Source: Ignavibacteriales bacterium UBA1304 (GTDB lineage: Bacteria; Bacteroidota; Ignavibacteria; Ignavibacteriales; Ignavibacteriaceae). Taken from it: a stretch of DNA of 64,000 nt. Of the stretch, positions 53,419 to 60,723 are shown piece after piece. The position numbers and the translations under genes are program-made. The DNA is taken from assembly GCA_002307295.1 (NCBI GenBank), contig DBTY01000053.1, positions 51,827-115,826 on the forward strand, in the 5' to 3' direction. The notes under the pieces were generated by a model, which was not told the DNA's origin, ran no database searches, and saw only the letters and a list, made by a program, of their open reading frames with translations. Positions within the stretch are counted from its first letter, which is position 1. Each line of letters starts with the position of its first letter.

Positions 53419-53568
53419 TCGGGCTATCAGTTAGTTTTATCTATAGTTTATTAATTTGAATGTAATTTTACCTATTTAGTAAGAAATTAGCAATACTTAT
53501 ATTAATTGATTTTAAGAAATGGAGAGATTTATTTTTTTGGCAGGACGCATAGAGCGGTATCAAATTTA

Positions 53569-53609
53569 TTGGGGGAATTTTTATCATATCTCTTAAAAAT
53601 CCCCCCCAA
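53569..53609 (-). terminator. Hairpin after the flgM-like gene
   Basis: TTGGGGGAATTTTT pairs with AAAAATCCCCCCCAA around a 12-base loop, 37 bases after the stop at 53646. It separates the flagellar genes from the two-component pair. Confidence 0.6.
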
Positions 53610-53645
53610 ATTTCTATTTTATATCAGGATAGTTGCCTACTATTA

Positions 53646-53906
53646 TTATTCTTTACTGTTTGATACTTCTTTTATGATATTATCTGCAACTTTATCTATG
53701 ACTTCATCCGAATCATAAAATTTATTTTCTATGTTTTCCTTAATACCGGATAGGTCTTTAGAGCTCACATTTTGCTGCTGAAGAATTTTGGCCTCGTTCG
53801 ATATTTCTATCTTATCGCCGACTTTGCTTTCTGTTGTAGATACGGCTTTTTTCTTTGAAGTCGATGTCGTCGGTATAAAATTGCTATTTATTCTATTTAT
53901 TTCCAT
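53646..53906 (-). CDS. Possible FlgM-type anti-sigma-28 factor
   Basis: 86 residues with a short Ser/Thr/Lys-rich N-terminus, then VGDKIEISNEAKILQQQ and IKENIENKFYDSDEVIDKVADNIIKEV. FlgM proteins usually show DxVxLSxxA then helical KIxxxxGxYxxDxxxIAxxL, so order and length fit, but identity is weak. Sits in a row with FlgN-like and FliD genes. If right it would bind and restrain sigma-28, which reads the flagellin promoters seen here. Confidence 0.5.
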   Translation of the reverse strand: MEINRINSNFIPTTSTSKKKAVSTTESKVGDKIEISNEAKILQQQNVSSKDLSGIKENIENKFYDSDEVIDKVADNIIKEVSNSKE

Positions 53907-53910
53907 ATCG

Positions 53911-54243
53911 TCACCTTTTATAAGACGTTAATTTTTTGCTATTTTGCAAGGTTTTAATATCTTTTAATACCTTTTCCGCTTCAAGCTTTTTCTTTCTTAT
54001 TACATTATCGTAAGAATTTTTAATTTGTTTAGCCAAATATACTAATTCAGGATCAAATTTCCTCAAAGCCGCTATATCATAATTATTTTTAAGTTGTTCT
54101 CTTAGGCTATTTACTTTTTCTATATTTACTTTCGACATTCTGGTATTCTGATCAAAATTTCCTTCATCTATACGCTCTACGTCAAAAAGGATCTCTTGAA
54201 GTAAAGACTTTAGTTCCGCAATATTTAATTCTAATGTTTCCAT
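53911..54243 (-). CDS. Possible FlgN/FliT-type flagellar chaperone
   Basis: 110 residues, almost all helical (LNIAELKSLLQEILFDVERIDEGNFDQ ... KKLEAEKVLKDIKTLQ). It lies between fliD and the FlgM-like gene and its start overlaps the fliD stop by one base. FlgN and FliT are small helical export chaperones in this position. No single motif confirms it. Confidence 0.5.
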   Translation of the reverse strand: METLELNIAELKSLLQEILFDVERIDEGNFDQNTRMSKVNIEKVNSLREQLKNNYDIAALRKFDPELVYLAKQIKNSYDNVIRKKKLEAEKVLKDIKTLQNSKKLTSYKR

Positions 54244-56090
54244 TAACTAAACAAACTTGAAATTGTTGAGGAAGAATCCGTTCCTAAAAGCGAACTTTCG
54301 TTTGAAAGCAATGTAGCTAATTGAGTCTGTAATGCTTGGTATTTATTTCTTAAAATTTCAGCGCTTTTATCTATGGAAGTGTTTACTGAATCTATTTTAT
54401 CGCTCAAAGTAGTTACCGAATCGTCATAAGAGGATTTTGTTTGCGCTATAGTTCCTGCGCTTCCCAAATACATTTTTAAAGATTCAGTTAGCGTAGTTGC
54501 TATGCCGTTTGTAGAGTTAAACAATGCCGCTACCTGATCTGGCTTGTCTTTTATAGCGTCTTCTAAAGTTGTGCTATCCGAAATAGTAAGCCCTGTATCG
54601 GAACTGAATGATATACCAATAGCAGATAATTGCGAAATATTTCCTGCTGAAATACCGCTTATTTTTGAATATCCTACAGAACTAAGCATATTAAGAACCG
54701 AAGAAGCTATAGAATCGCTATGTAAAACGCCGTTTACCCCATCAGCCGAAGCCGAACTTTCTTTTATATAAGTATATACGTCATTAAATTTATCAATAAA
54801 CCCTGATATTTCGGACTTCACGGAAGCTGTGTCAGTTTTTACGCTTATTGTTGTGGTCGTATCGTCAGACGACATTGTGGAATTAAGACTAAACGTCACG
54901 CCAGTGGCCAAATCATCAATACTATTTGAGTTACGCTGAAGATTCATTCCGTTAAACTCAATTTTCGCATTAAGATTATTTGAAGTGCTGGTTTCCGCAG
55001 TCCCTTTCACCGTCCCGCTAGCGTCTTTATATTGCGTGCCTAAAGTAAAACCTGCTTTAGTATCGTTTGTAGTGGCTCCATCGTCAGTATTTTTATATCT
55101 GTTTGTTAATATATCCGACGTCAAGCCTATCGAATCAAATGCGTTGTCTGATGTAATTACAAGTTTATTGTCATATCCTGTTTTAGCCGCAGTAAGCGTC
55201 AGTTTTGACGTCCCCGTTGAAGGAGAAAACACTGAAACATTAGAAAGACCGGAAGCCCCCATCTCCTTATCCACATTTATGTTTAGATTAGAAGAATTAA
55301 GCAAGTTTCCAGTATCAGTCGACTGATCAACTGTAATATACTTTGATGAATCGGTAGCTGTAAGCTGTAATTTATATGTTCCGTCGCTATTAGTTACTTT
55401 TTCAGCAGTTAAACCGGTAACATCCTTTAGTTGTGTCGCAATACTATCAATAATATCGCTGTAAGAATCGCCGGAGTTATAAGTAACCGTTGTTTTTCCA
55501 TTTGAAGTAGAACCGTCTGTATTTAGATCTATAGTAAACGAACCGGACGCTCCAGTATAAGTTCCTGAAACTGATGAAGATTGCACAACCGCTTTATCAG
55601 AGTTTATCGCGCTTTGGATTTTCGCCATAGCTTCAGCATTTGTGAGCGTTGACGTTCCCATATCAACCGTTACATTCGACGTATAATCGCCGCTCTGAAT
55701 TTTAAGGGTGTGCACGCCAGTAGTAATCGAACTGGTATCGGTCGAGCTTAAAGTAGAAGACACCACTGTATCTTCTTTTGCCAATTGGTTTACTCTTATT
55801 TGGTATGAACTTACCGAAGCAGTTTCATCGGAAGTCGCCGTCACATAAGTCGAGTCGGATGCTGTTGCAGTTTTTGTGTTAAAAGCGGAACTTTCTCCCG
55901 TTTCCTTCAAATCCGCAAGCGATGATTTTAACGAACTAAGTTTAGAAGAAATCGTAGTATATGCCGAAGACAAATTTGAGTATTTTGTCTTTTTCGTTGT
56001 CAGAGGGTCTACGCGACTTGTCGTCTGCGACTTTGTATAACTCTCAACAAGCGAATTAATTCCCGAAGTTGTTAAAGCATCTACTGCCAT
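54243..56090 (-). CDS. fliD: Flagellar hook-associated protein 2 (filament cap)
   Basis: 615 residues. N-terminal FliD pattern (GINSLVESYTKSQTTSRVDPLTTKKTKYSNLSSAYTTISSKL) and C-terminal pattern (DVYTYIKESSASADGVNGVLHSDSIASSVLNML ... GTIAQTKSSYDDSVTTLSDKIDSVNTSIDKSAEILRNKYQALQTQLATL). Ser/Thr-rich middle. It caps the filament tip and guides flagellin folding. It lies next to fliS and the flagellins, as usual. Confidence 0.94.
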   Translation of the reverse strand: MAVDALTTSGINSLVESYTKSQTTSRVDPLTTKKTKYSNLSSAYTTISSKLSSLKSSLADLKETGESSAFNTKTATASDSTYVTATSDETASVSSYQIRVNQLAKEDTVVSSTLSSTDTSSITTGVHTLKIQSGDYTSNVTVDMGTSTLTNAEAMAKIQSAINSDKAVVQSSSVSGTYTGASGSFTIDLNTDGSTSNGKTTVTYNSGDSYSDIIDSIATQLKDVTGLTAEKVTNSDGTYKLQLTATDSSKYITVDQSTDTGNLLNSSNLNINVDKEMGASGLSNVSVFSPSTGTSKLTLTAAKTGYDNKLVITSDNAFDSIGLTSDILTNRYKNTDDGATTNDTKAGFTLGTQYKDASGTVKGTAETSTSNNLNAKIEFNGMNLQRNSNSIDDLATGVTFSLNSTMSSDDTTTTISVKTDTASVKSEISGFIDKFNDVYTYIKESSASADGVNGVLHSDSIASSVLNMLSSVGYSKISGISAGNISQLSAIGISFSSDTGLTISDSTTLEDAIKDKPDQVAALFNSTNGIATTLTESLKMYLGSAGTIAQTKSSYDDSVTTLSDKIDSVNTSIDKSAEILRNKYQALQTQLATLLSNESSLLGTDSSSTISSLFS

Positions 56091-56101
56091 TTATTCACCT
56101 T

Positions 56102-56437
56102 TTACATATTAAATGCATTCTGCCAAGTTCCTCGAAGTTCTGTTAATATTTTATAAACTATATCATAGTTCTGCTTTCTCATCTGATCTTGGCAAAACTG
56201 ATATAGCTTATACAGCCCTATCGAGATTTCTTTAGCCCCATCATCATCAAATCTTAAAGAGTTTATAAGCTCTTGTAACGCCTTATTTGTTCGAACAAGA
56301 TCCCGTTTCTGACAATTCATAATCGCAAAATCGTAAATTTTTATAAGCAGTTGTTGTGGAGTCGCCTCCATTATTTCCTTAACGAGATAAGGATTAAGCC
56401 TGTTTTGTTGTCTATTTGCTGTAGCTGCCTGATACAT
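56102..56437 (-). CDS. fliS: Flagellin export chaperone FliS
   Basis: 111 residues. FliS pattern: LVKEIMEATPQQLLIKIYDFAIMNCQKRDLVRTNKALQELINSLRFD ... IGLYKLYQFCQDQMRKQNYDIVYKILTELRGTWQNA. It binds flagellin C-terminus before export. Eleven bases upstream of fliD. Confidence 0.93.
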   Translation of the reverse strand: MYQAATANRQQNRLNPYLVKEIMEATPQQLLIKIYDFAIMNCQKRDLVRTNKALQELINSLRFDDDGAKEISIGLYKLYQFCQDQMRKQNYDIVYKILTELRGTWQNAFNM

Positions 56438-56473
56438 CTTATATTTTCCTTCTTATAATAGCTTGTAAATCAA

Positions 56474-56494
56474 GCCCCCGCATTAAGCGGGGGC
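56474..56494 (-). terminator. GC-rich hairpin after the first flagellin gene
   Basis: Arms GCCCCCGC/GCGGGGGC with a 5-base loop, between the flagellin stop (56513) and the fliS start (56437). No T-run. It could reduce readthrough into fliS and fliD or protect the abundant flagellin mRNA. Confidence 0.65.
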
Positions 56495-56512
56495 GCCATT
56501 GGAAACGTTATT

Positions 56513-57406
56513 TTATTGGAACAAAGTCAACAAGTTCTTCGGTTGAGTGTTCAACTGAGAGAGCATTGATGTTGCAATTTGACCGCCAATCTGAGCCTTC
56601 GTTGAATTCAATTGTTCTGCCGCAGTATCAGCGTCAAATAGTCTTGAAACTGAAGACGTTGAATTTGAAATTGCCTGCGTCAAGAAATCATTTTTGATAT
56701 CCAGTCTTTGCTCATAGTTACCTACACTTGAAAGCGATGTATCAATTGTGGTTTCAAATGTATTTAACGAAGTTGATAAGCTGCCTATTGATTCAGCAGT
56801 AGCGCTTGATGCAGTTAACGCCTGGAAAGCATTCAATGCGTCCGCTATGCTCTTGCTGATTCCGCTTACCTCGGCAGAACCAATCGTTGCTGCGCTTGTG
56901 CCTGTCAGGTTTCCGGATGCAAAATCGACCTTCAAAGTATCTGTTGACGAAGCGCCTGTCTGGAAATTAAAGCTAGTTCCTGCTCCGTTAGATGAAGATA
57001 CTAACAAGTTTGTATCATTGTACTTTGTATTATTGAAGATATTCCCGATTTCTTCTCCTAGAGACTTGATATCATTTGCGATTCTCGTCTTGTCTGCCGC
57101 TGGGTTTGACGCGTCAGCGATCTTTGTTTTCACCTGCGTAATTAAATCTTTTACGCTTGTCAACTGTGTTTCTGCCGTCGATAACATGTCTTGCGCGCTG
57201 CCTACGTTAGCTTGTGCTGATTTCATCAAAGATACTTTCTGTTGTAACGCTTTACCAGTTGCAAATCCTGATGTATCGTCTGCAACGGAATTTATTTTTG
57301 ATCCTGTTGATAATCTCAGTTCGGCTTTGTTTGCCTGTGCGTTTACTTTTGCCAATGCATTATATGCATTTATGGCTGCCATGTTTGTGTTTATCGAAAA
57401 TGACAT
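56513..57406 (-). CDS. Flagellin (copy 1 of 3)
   Basis: 297 residues. Flagellin N-terminal D0/D1 helix (INTNMAAINAYNALAKVNAQANKAELRLSTGSKINSVADDTSGFATGKALQQKV) and C-terminal D0/D1 (SRLFDADTAAEQLNSTKAQIGGQIATSMLSQLNTQPKNLLTLFQ). The variable middle is short, with no D2/D3 domain. Ser/Thr-rich core regions could be glycosylated. Strong ribosome site AGGAGG six bases before the ATG, and a sigma-28 promoter at 57480-57506. Confidence 0.95.
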   Translation of the reverse strand: MSFSINTNMAAINAYNALAKVNAQANKAELRLSTGSKINSVADDTSGFATGKALQQKVSLMKSAQANVGSAQDMLSTAETQLTSVKDLITQVKTKIADASNPAADKTRIANDIKSLGEEIGNIFNNTKYNDTNLLVSSSNGAGTSFNFQTGASSTDTLKVDFASGNLTGTSAATIGSAEVSGISKSIADALNAFQALTASSATAESIGSLSTSLNTFETTIDTSLSSVGNYEQRLDIKNDFLTQAISNSTSSVSRLFDADTAAEQLNSTKAQIGGQIATSMLSQLNTQPKNLLTLFQ

Positions 57407-57411
57407 TTCGA

Positions 57412-57423
57412 ACCTCCTTGTAT
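57412..57423 (-). promoter_or_regulatory. Shine-Dalgarno sequence matching CsrA consensus (flagellin 1)
   Basis: RNA sense AUACAAGGAGGU matches the CsrA consensus RUACARGGAUGU at 11 of 12 positions, and it overlaps the ribosome site, so a bound CsrA would block translation. Confidence 0.5.
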
Positions 57424-57439
57424 TTTATGTTTCCTTATT

Positions 57440-57453
57440 AAGCTTCCTTGCTT
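57440..57453 (-). promoter_or_regulatory. GGA-in-loop hairpin in flagellin 1 leader (possible CsrA site)
   Basis: RNA sense AAGC-AAGGAA-GCUU: four-base stem with GGA in the loop. Same element at 59669-59682. Confidence 0.5.
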
Positions 57454-57479
57454 AAAACTTTTTTGTATTCTTGTTTGTA

Positions 57480-57506
57480 TTATCGACGCCTACTTTTAAA
57501 AGTTTA
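57480..57506 (-). promoter_or_regulatory. Sigma-28 (FliA) promoter of flagellin 1
   Basis: Minus strand TAAACTTT, 11 bases, GTCGATAA. Consensus is TAAAGTTT-N11-GCCGATAA: two mismatches. Expected leader about 66 bases. Confidence 0.85.
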
Positions 57507-57629
57507 GCATTTTCTTTAAACAAGATAAAAACAAATATCAACACCAAGAGAAAGAACTAATATTGACTTACTTTTTAATTTAATTGCTTTTTTTTCAAGC
57601 TGTTATTTACTTATAGCCTGATTATTATT

Positions 57630-58523
57630 CTATTGGAATAAAGTTAATAAATTCTTCGGTTGTGTATTTAGCTGAGATAGCATTGACGTGCCTATCTGGC
57701 TGCTGATCTGAGCCTTAGTCGAATTCAACTGCTCCATCGCTACATCTGCATCAAACAATCTTGATACCGACGCCGTTGAATTTGCTATCGCAGTTGTAAG
57801 AAAATCATCTTTTATTTCTAACCGCTGCTGATAGTTTCCTACGCTTGACAACGAATTATCTACCGATGTTTCAAACGTCGATAGCGTTGTTGCAATACTT
57901 CCAATTGAATCGCCGGTAGCGCTTGCCGCGGTTATTGAATCCATTTCATTTAATGAATCCGCTATGGATTTGTTAATACCTTGGACTTGAATTGCGCCAA
58001 TTGTCGCCGAAAACGTCCCGGTTAAATTCCCTGAAGCATAATCTACTTTTAGCACATCAGTGCTTGAAGCTCCTGTCTGATAATCAAAACTATTCCCTGC
58101 TCCATTTGCCGCTGAAACTAATAAGCTAGTATCGTTAAATTTCGTATTGTTGAATATGTTTCCAATTTCTTCGCCTATAGCTTTGATATCATTTGCGATT
58201 CTTGTTTTATCAGCTGCAGGATTTGAAGCGTCTGCAATTTTTGTTTTTATTTGGGTTATTAAGTCTTTTACGCTGGTTAATTGAGTCTCAGCTGTGGAGA
58301 GCATATCTTTAGCCGATCCGACTGTGTTCTGCGCCGCCTGCATAAGTTTTACTTTTTGCTCCAGAGCTTTTCCGGTTGCAAAACCTGAAGTGTCGTCGGC
58401 GACTGTGTTTATTTTTTTACTTGTAGCAAGCCTAAGCTCTGCTTTGTAAGCCTGTGCATTTGATTTAGCTAAAGCATTGTATGCATTTAGAGCGCCAATG
58501 TTAGTATTAATGTTAAATGCCAT
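57630..58523 (-). CDS. Flagellin (copy 2 of 3)
   Basis: 297 residues, same architecture as copy 1: INTNIGALNAYNALAKSNAQAYKAELRLATSKKINTVADDTSGFATGKALEQKV and a C-terminus AMEQLNSTKAQISSQIGTSMLSQLNTQPKNLLTLFQ. Ribosome site GAGGT is weaker than in the other copies. Leader with two hairpin elements (58558-58569, 58585-58596) and sigma-28 promoter at 58626-58652. Confidence 0.95.
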   Translation of the reverse strand: MAFNINTNIGALNAYNALAKSNAQAYKAELRLATSKKINTVADDTSGFATGKALEQKVKLMQAAQNTVGSAKDMLSTAETQLTSVKDLITQIKTKIADASNPAADKTRIANDIKAIGEEIGNIFNNTKFNDTSLLVSAANGAGNSFDYQTGASSTDVLKVDYASGNLTGTFSATIGAIQVQGINKSIADSLNEMDSITAASATGDSIGSIATTLSTFETSVDNSLSSVGNYQQRLEIKDDFLTTAIANSTASVSRLFDADVAMEQLNSTKAQISSQIGTSMLSQLNTQPKNLLTLFQ

Positions 58524-58557
58524 CTTAGTACCTCAATGTATATTATATTATCATTTT

Positions 58558-58596
58558 AGCATCCTTGCTTTACATTAATAATTTAGCGTCCTTGCT
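58558..58596 (-). promoter_or_regulatory. Two GGA-in-loop elements in flagellin 2 leader (possible CsrA sites)
   Basis: RNA sense AGC-AAGGAC-GCU (58585-58596) and AGC-AAGGAU-GCU (58558-58569). Each has a three-base stem with GGA in the loop. Here the ribosome site itself has lost the GGA core (UUGAGGU), so repression would depend on these two. Confidence 0.5.
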
Positions 58597-58625
58597 TAGC
58601 ATTAATTTTTTATTTCCTATCTGTA

Positions 58626-58652
58626 TTATCGGCTCGCAGGCTAAATAGTTTA
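58626..58652 (-). promoter_or_regulatory. Sigma-28 (FliA) promoter of flagellin 2
   Basis: Minus strand TAAACTAT, 11 bases, GCCGATAA. The -10 element is a perfect match. Expected leader about 95 bases. Confidence 0.88.
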
Positions 58653-58745
58653 GTATAATTTGATAATACGTCTTGTAATATCTTCGTTATACCTTCTATT
58701 TAATTGCGTTTAATGCATGCCGACAATATCAGTCGTTATTAAATT

Positions 58746-59639
58746 TTACTGAAATAACGTTAACAAATTCTTCGGTTGAGTATTCAGCTGCGATAGCATC
58801 GATATTGCTATTTGCCCGCTAATTTGCGCTTTTGTTGAATTTAACTGCTCTTGCGCCGTGTCTGCGTCAAACAACCTTGAGACCGAGGCTTTCGAATTAG
58901 CTATTGCCGATATTAAAAAGTTATCTTTTATTTCTAATCTTTGCTGATAATTTCCTACGCTGGAAAGCGACGAATCAATTGAGTTCTCAAATAACTGTAA
59001 TGAAGACGATAGGCTGCCTATTGAATTTGCCGTAGCATTTGCCGCCGTTAGCGAACCCAATACGTTTAGCGCGTCTGCAATTCTTTGATCAATTCCTGTA
59101 ACGACCGCAGAGCCAATGGTAGCCGCATTTGAGCCCGTCAGATATCCAGACGCAAAATCAATCTTTAGCACGTCAGTATTTGACGCCCCCGTCTGGAAGT
59201 TAAAACTTTTGCCTGCGCCGTCCGCCGAGGATATTAATAAGTTAGTATTGTTGAACTTTGTATTATTAAAAATATTGCCAATCTCTTCGCCAAGAGCTTT
59301 GATATCGTTTGCAAGCCGCGTTTTATCCGCCGCAGGATTTGAAGCGTCTGTTATTTTGGTCTTAATTTCCGTAATTAAATCTTTTACGCTTGTCAATTGC
59401 GATTCCGCCGTTGACAGCATATCTTTTGCGCTCCCTATGTTGTTTTGCGCCGCCTGCATTAGTTTCACTTTTTGCTGTAACGCTTTACCGGTAGCAAACC
59501 CGGACGTATCGTCGGATACTGAATTAATTCTAAGCCCCGTTGAAAGGCGGAATTCCGCTTTGCTTGCCAAAATCATTATCTTAACAAAAGCGTTATAGGC
59601 GTTTAGAGCCGCCATATTTGTGTTTATTGAAAATGCCAT
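58746..59639 (-). CDS. Flagellin (copy 3 of 3, divergent N-terminal helix)
   Basis: 297 residues, flagellin ends as in the other copies. In the conserved N-terminal helix, residues 18-30 read AFVKIMILASKAE where copies 1 and 2 have ALAKxNAQAxKAE, replacing polar residues by hydrophobic ones. No good sigma-28 promoter lies in its leader; it may be read from the upstream glycosyltransferase genes. Leader and ribosome site otherwise match copy 1. It could be a minor filament subunit. Confidence 0.94.
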   Translation of the reverse strand: MAFSINTNMAALNAYNAFVKIMILASKAEFRLSTGLRINSVSDDTSGFATGKALQQKVKLMQAAQNNIGSAKDMLSTAESQLTSVKDLITEIKTKITDASNPAADKTRLANDIKALGEEIGNIFNNTKFNNTNLLISSADGAGKSFNFQTGASNTDVLKIDFASGYLTGSNAATIGSAVVTGIDQRIADALNVLGSLTAANATANSIGSLSSSLQLFENSIDSSLSSVGNYQQRLEIKDNFLISAIANSKASVSRLFDADTAQEQLNSTKAQISGQIAISMLSQLNTQPKNLLTLFQ

Positions 59640-59644
59640 TTCGA

Positions 59645-59682
59645 ACCTCCTTGTATTTTCTCCTTATTAAGCTTCCTTGCTT
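59645..59682 (-). promoter_or_regulatory. Flagellin 3 leader: CsrA-like Shine-Dalgarno and hairpin
   Basis: Ribosome site 59645-59656 is AUACAAGGAGGU as in copy 1, and AAGC-AAGGAA-GCUU lies at 59669-59682. Confidence 0.5.
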
Positions 59683-59741
59683 ACGACTATTATAAGGATT
59701 TTTTTTGTAAAAACTTATTCTTTTCAAAATTTATTTTTAGC

Positions 59742-60698
59742 TTATTTTAGCAATACCTTTTCAAATTTATTCATAACTGCAACTGGATTGAAATTTTCGC
59801 TAAAACAATCATAGTTGCGAGTTTTGTCATATACGTCTTTATAGTTTGTAATAGTATTTGTCAGTTCATTATAGTTTGAATACAAAAACGCTTTGTCGCC
59901 AAGAATTTCAATGTGCGATCTTTCAGGAGAAGCGTTATAAGTTAACACTGGTTTGTTTTTAATTGAAAACTCGCCTGCGGATATGCCAAAAGTTTCCCCT
60001 CGCGTTCTTGCGTGCAGCATAGCGTCGCAAGTGTTAATAAAGGCTGTCTTTATTACCATGTCCGACGTTCCATTTAGAAATATTACATTATCCCGGCCAT
60101 CCATGAATTTTTTAGTATTCATAAATACGAAGTATATGTTTTTATATTTGCCGGAAATATCTACAACAGCTTTCTTTACAAAGTCTATATCAAAAGTATC
60201 ATAGCTTCCATACCGCCCAAATACTAATGCGCCGTTTGGTATATTCAAAAAATCTCTGTAGTTAATATCAACTTGCGGAAGGCTAATAATATGCGGCACA
60301 AAAGGATATTTCCCTCCGCTGGCCGTTTTGCTCAGCCATTCCGACACATAAAAATAAACGTCGCCATGCGGTTCGTTCACTACAAATACAGTATGTATTC
60401 CGGTCTTACATACTTTCGAAACTACTCCGTCGTTCGCGCCTAATTTTATCGCATAAAAAACGTCGGCCTTTTCTTTTTCAAGAAGCGGATCTATCTCTGC
60501 TATATTATCGTACAAAAATATATTTTTAAAACGCTTGGCAAATTTACCTATTACGTCGGCGTTATTTGCCGGATGCGATTTTGAGGAAATTATTATTGAT
60601 TCGTTATTTAATAATTTCTCATTATAATCGGCATAGTCATACAAAGCTACTTCCGTGCCGCCCAGCCCCAATTGATTTGTATGAAATGCAATTTTCAT
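59742..60698 (-). CDS. Glycosyltransferase (GT4-like)
   Basis: 318 residues, GT-B fold. N-terminus FHTNQLGLGGTEVALYDYADYN is typical of GT4 enzymes, and the C-terminal half has ARTRGETFGISAGEFSIKNKPVLTYNASPERSHIEILGDKAFLY with a conserved Glu for the nucleotide sugar. It lies between the flagellins and the large glycosyltransferase, so it probably modifies the filament. About 100 bases separate it from flagellin 3. Confidence 0.85.
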   Translation of the reverse strand: MKIAFHTNQLGLGGTEVALYDYADYNEKLLNNESIIISSKSHPANNADVIGKFAKRFKNIFLYDNIAEIDPLLEKEKADVFYAIKLGANDGVVSKVCKTGIHTVFVVNEPHGDVYFYVSEWLSKTASGGKYPFVPHIISLPQVDINYRDFLNIPNGALVFGRYGSYDTFDIDFVKKAVVDISGKYKNIYFVFMNTKKFMDGRDNVIFLNGTSDMVIKTAFINTCDAMLHARTRGETFGISAGEFSIKNKPVLTYNASPERSHIEILGDKAFLYSNYNELTNTITNYKDVYDKTRNYDCFSENFNPVAVMNKFEKVLLK

Positions 60699-60723
60699 TT
60701 TTATATTCCGTTTTTATATGATC

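Noticed and set aside
54985..57455. Long plus-strand frames opposite fliD and the flagellins
   Set aside because: They are antisense shadows caused by the Ser/Thr/Ala-rich coding strand; no ribosome sites or family features.
56438..59741. Sigma-54 promoters before fliS and flagellins
   Set aside because: I looked for TGGCAC-N5-TTGC on the minus strand and found none; two flagellins have sigma-28 sites instead.
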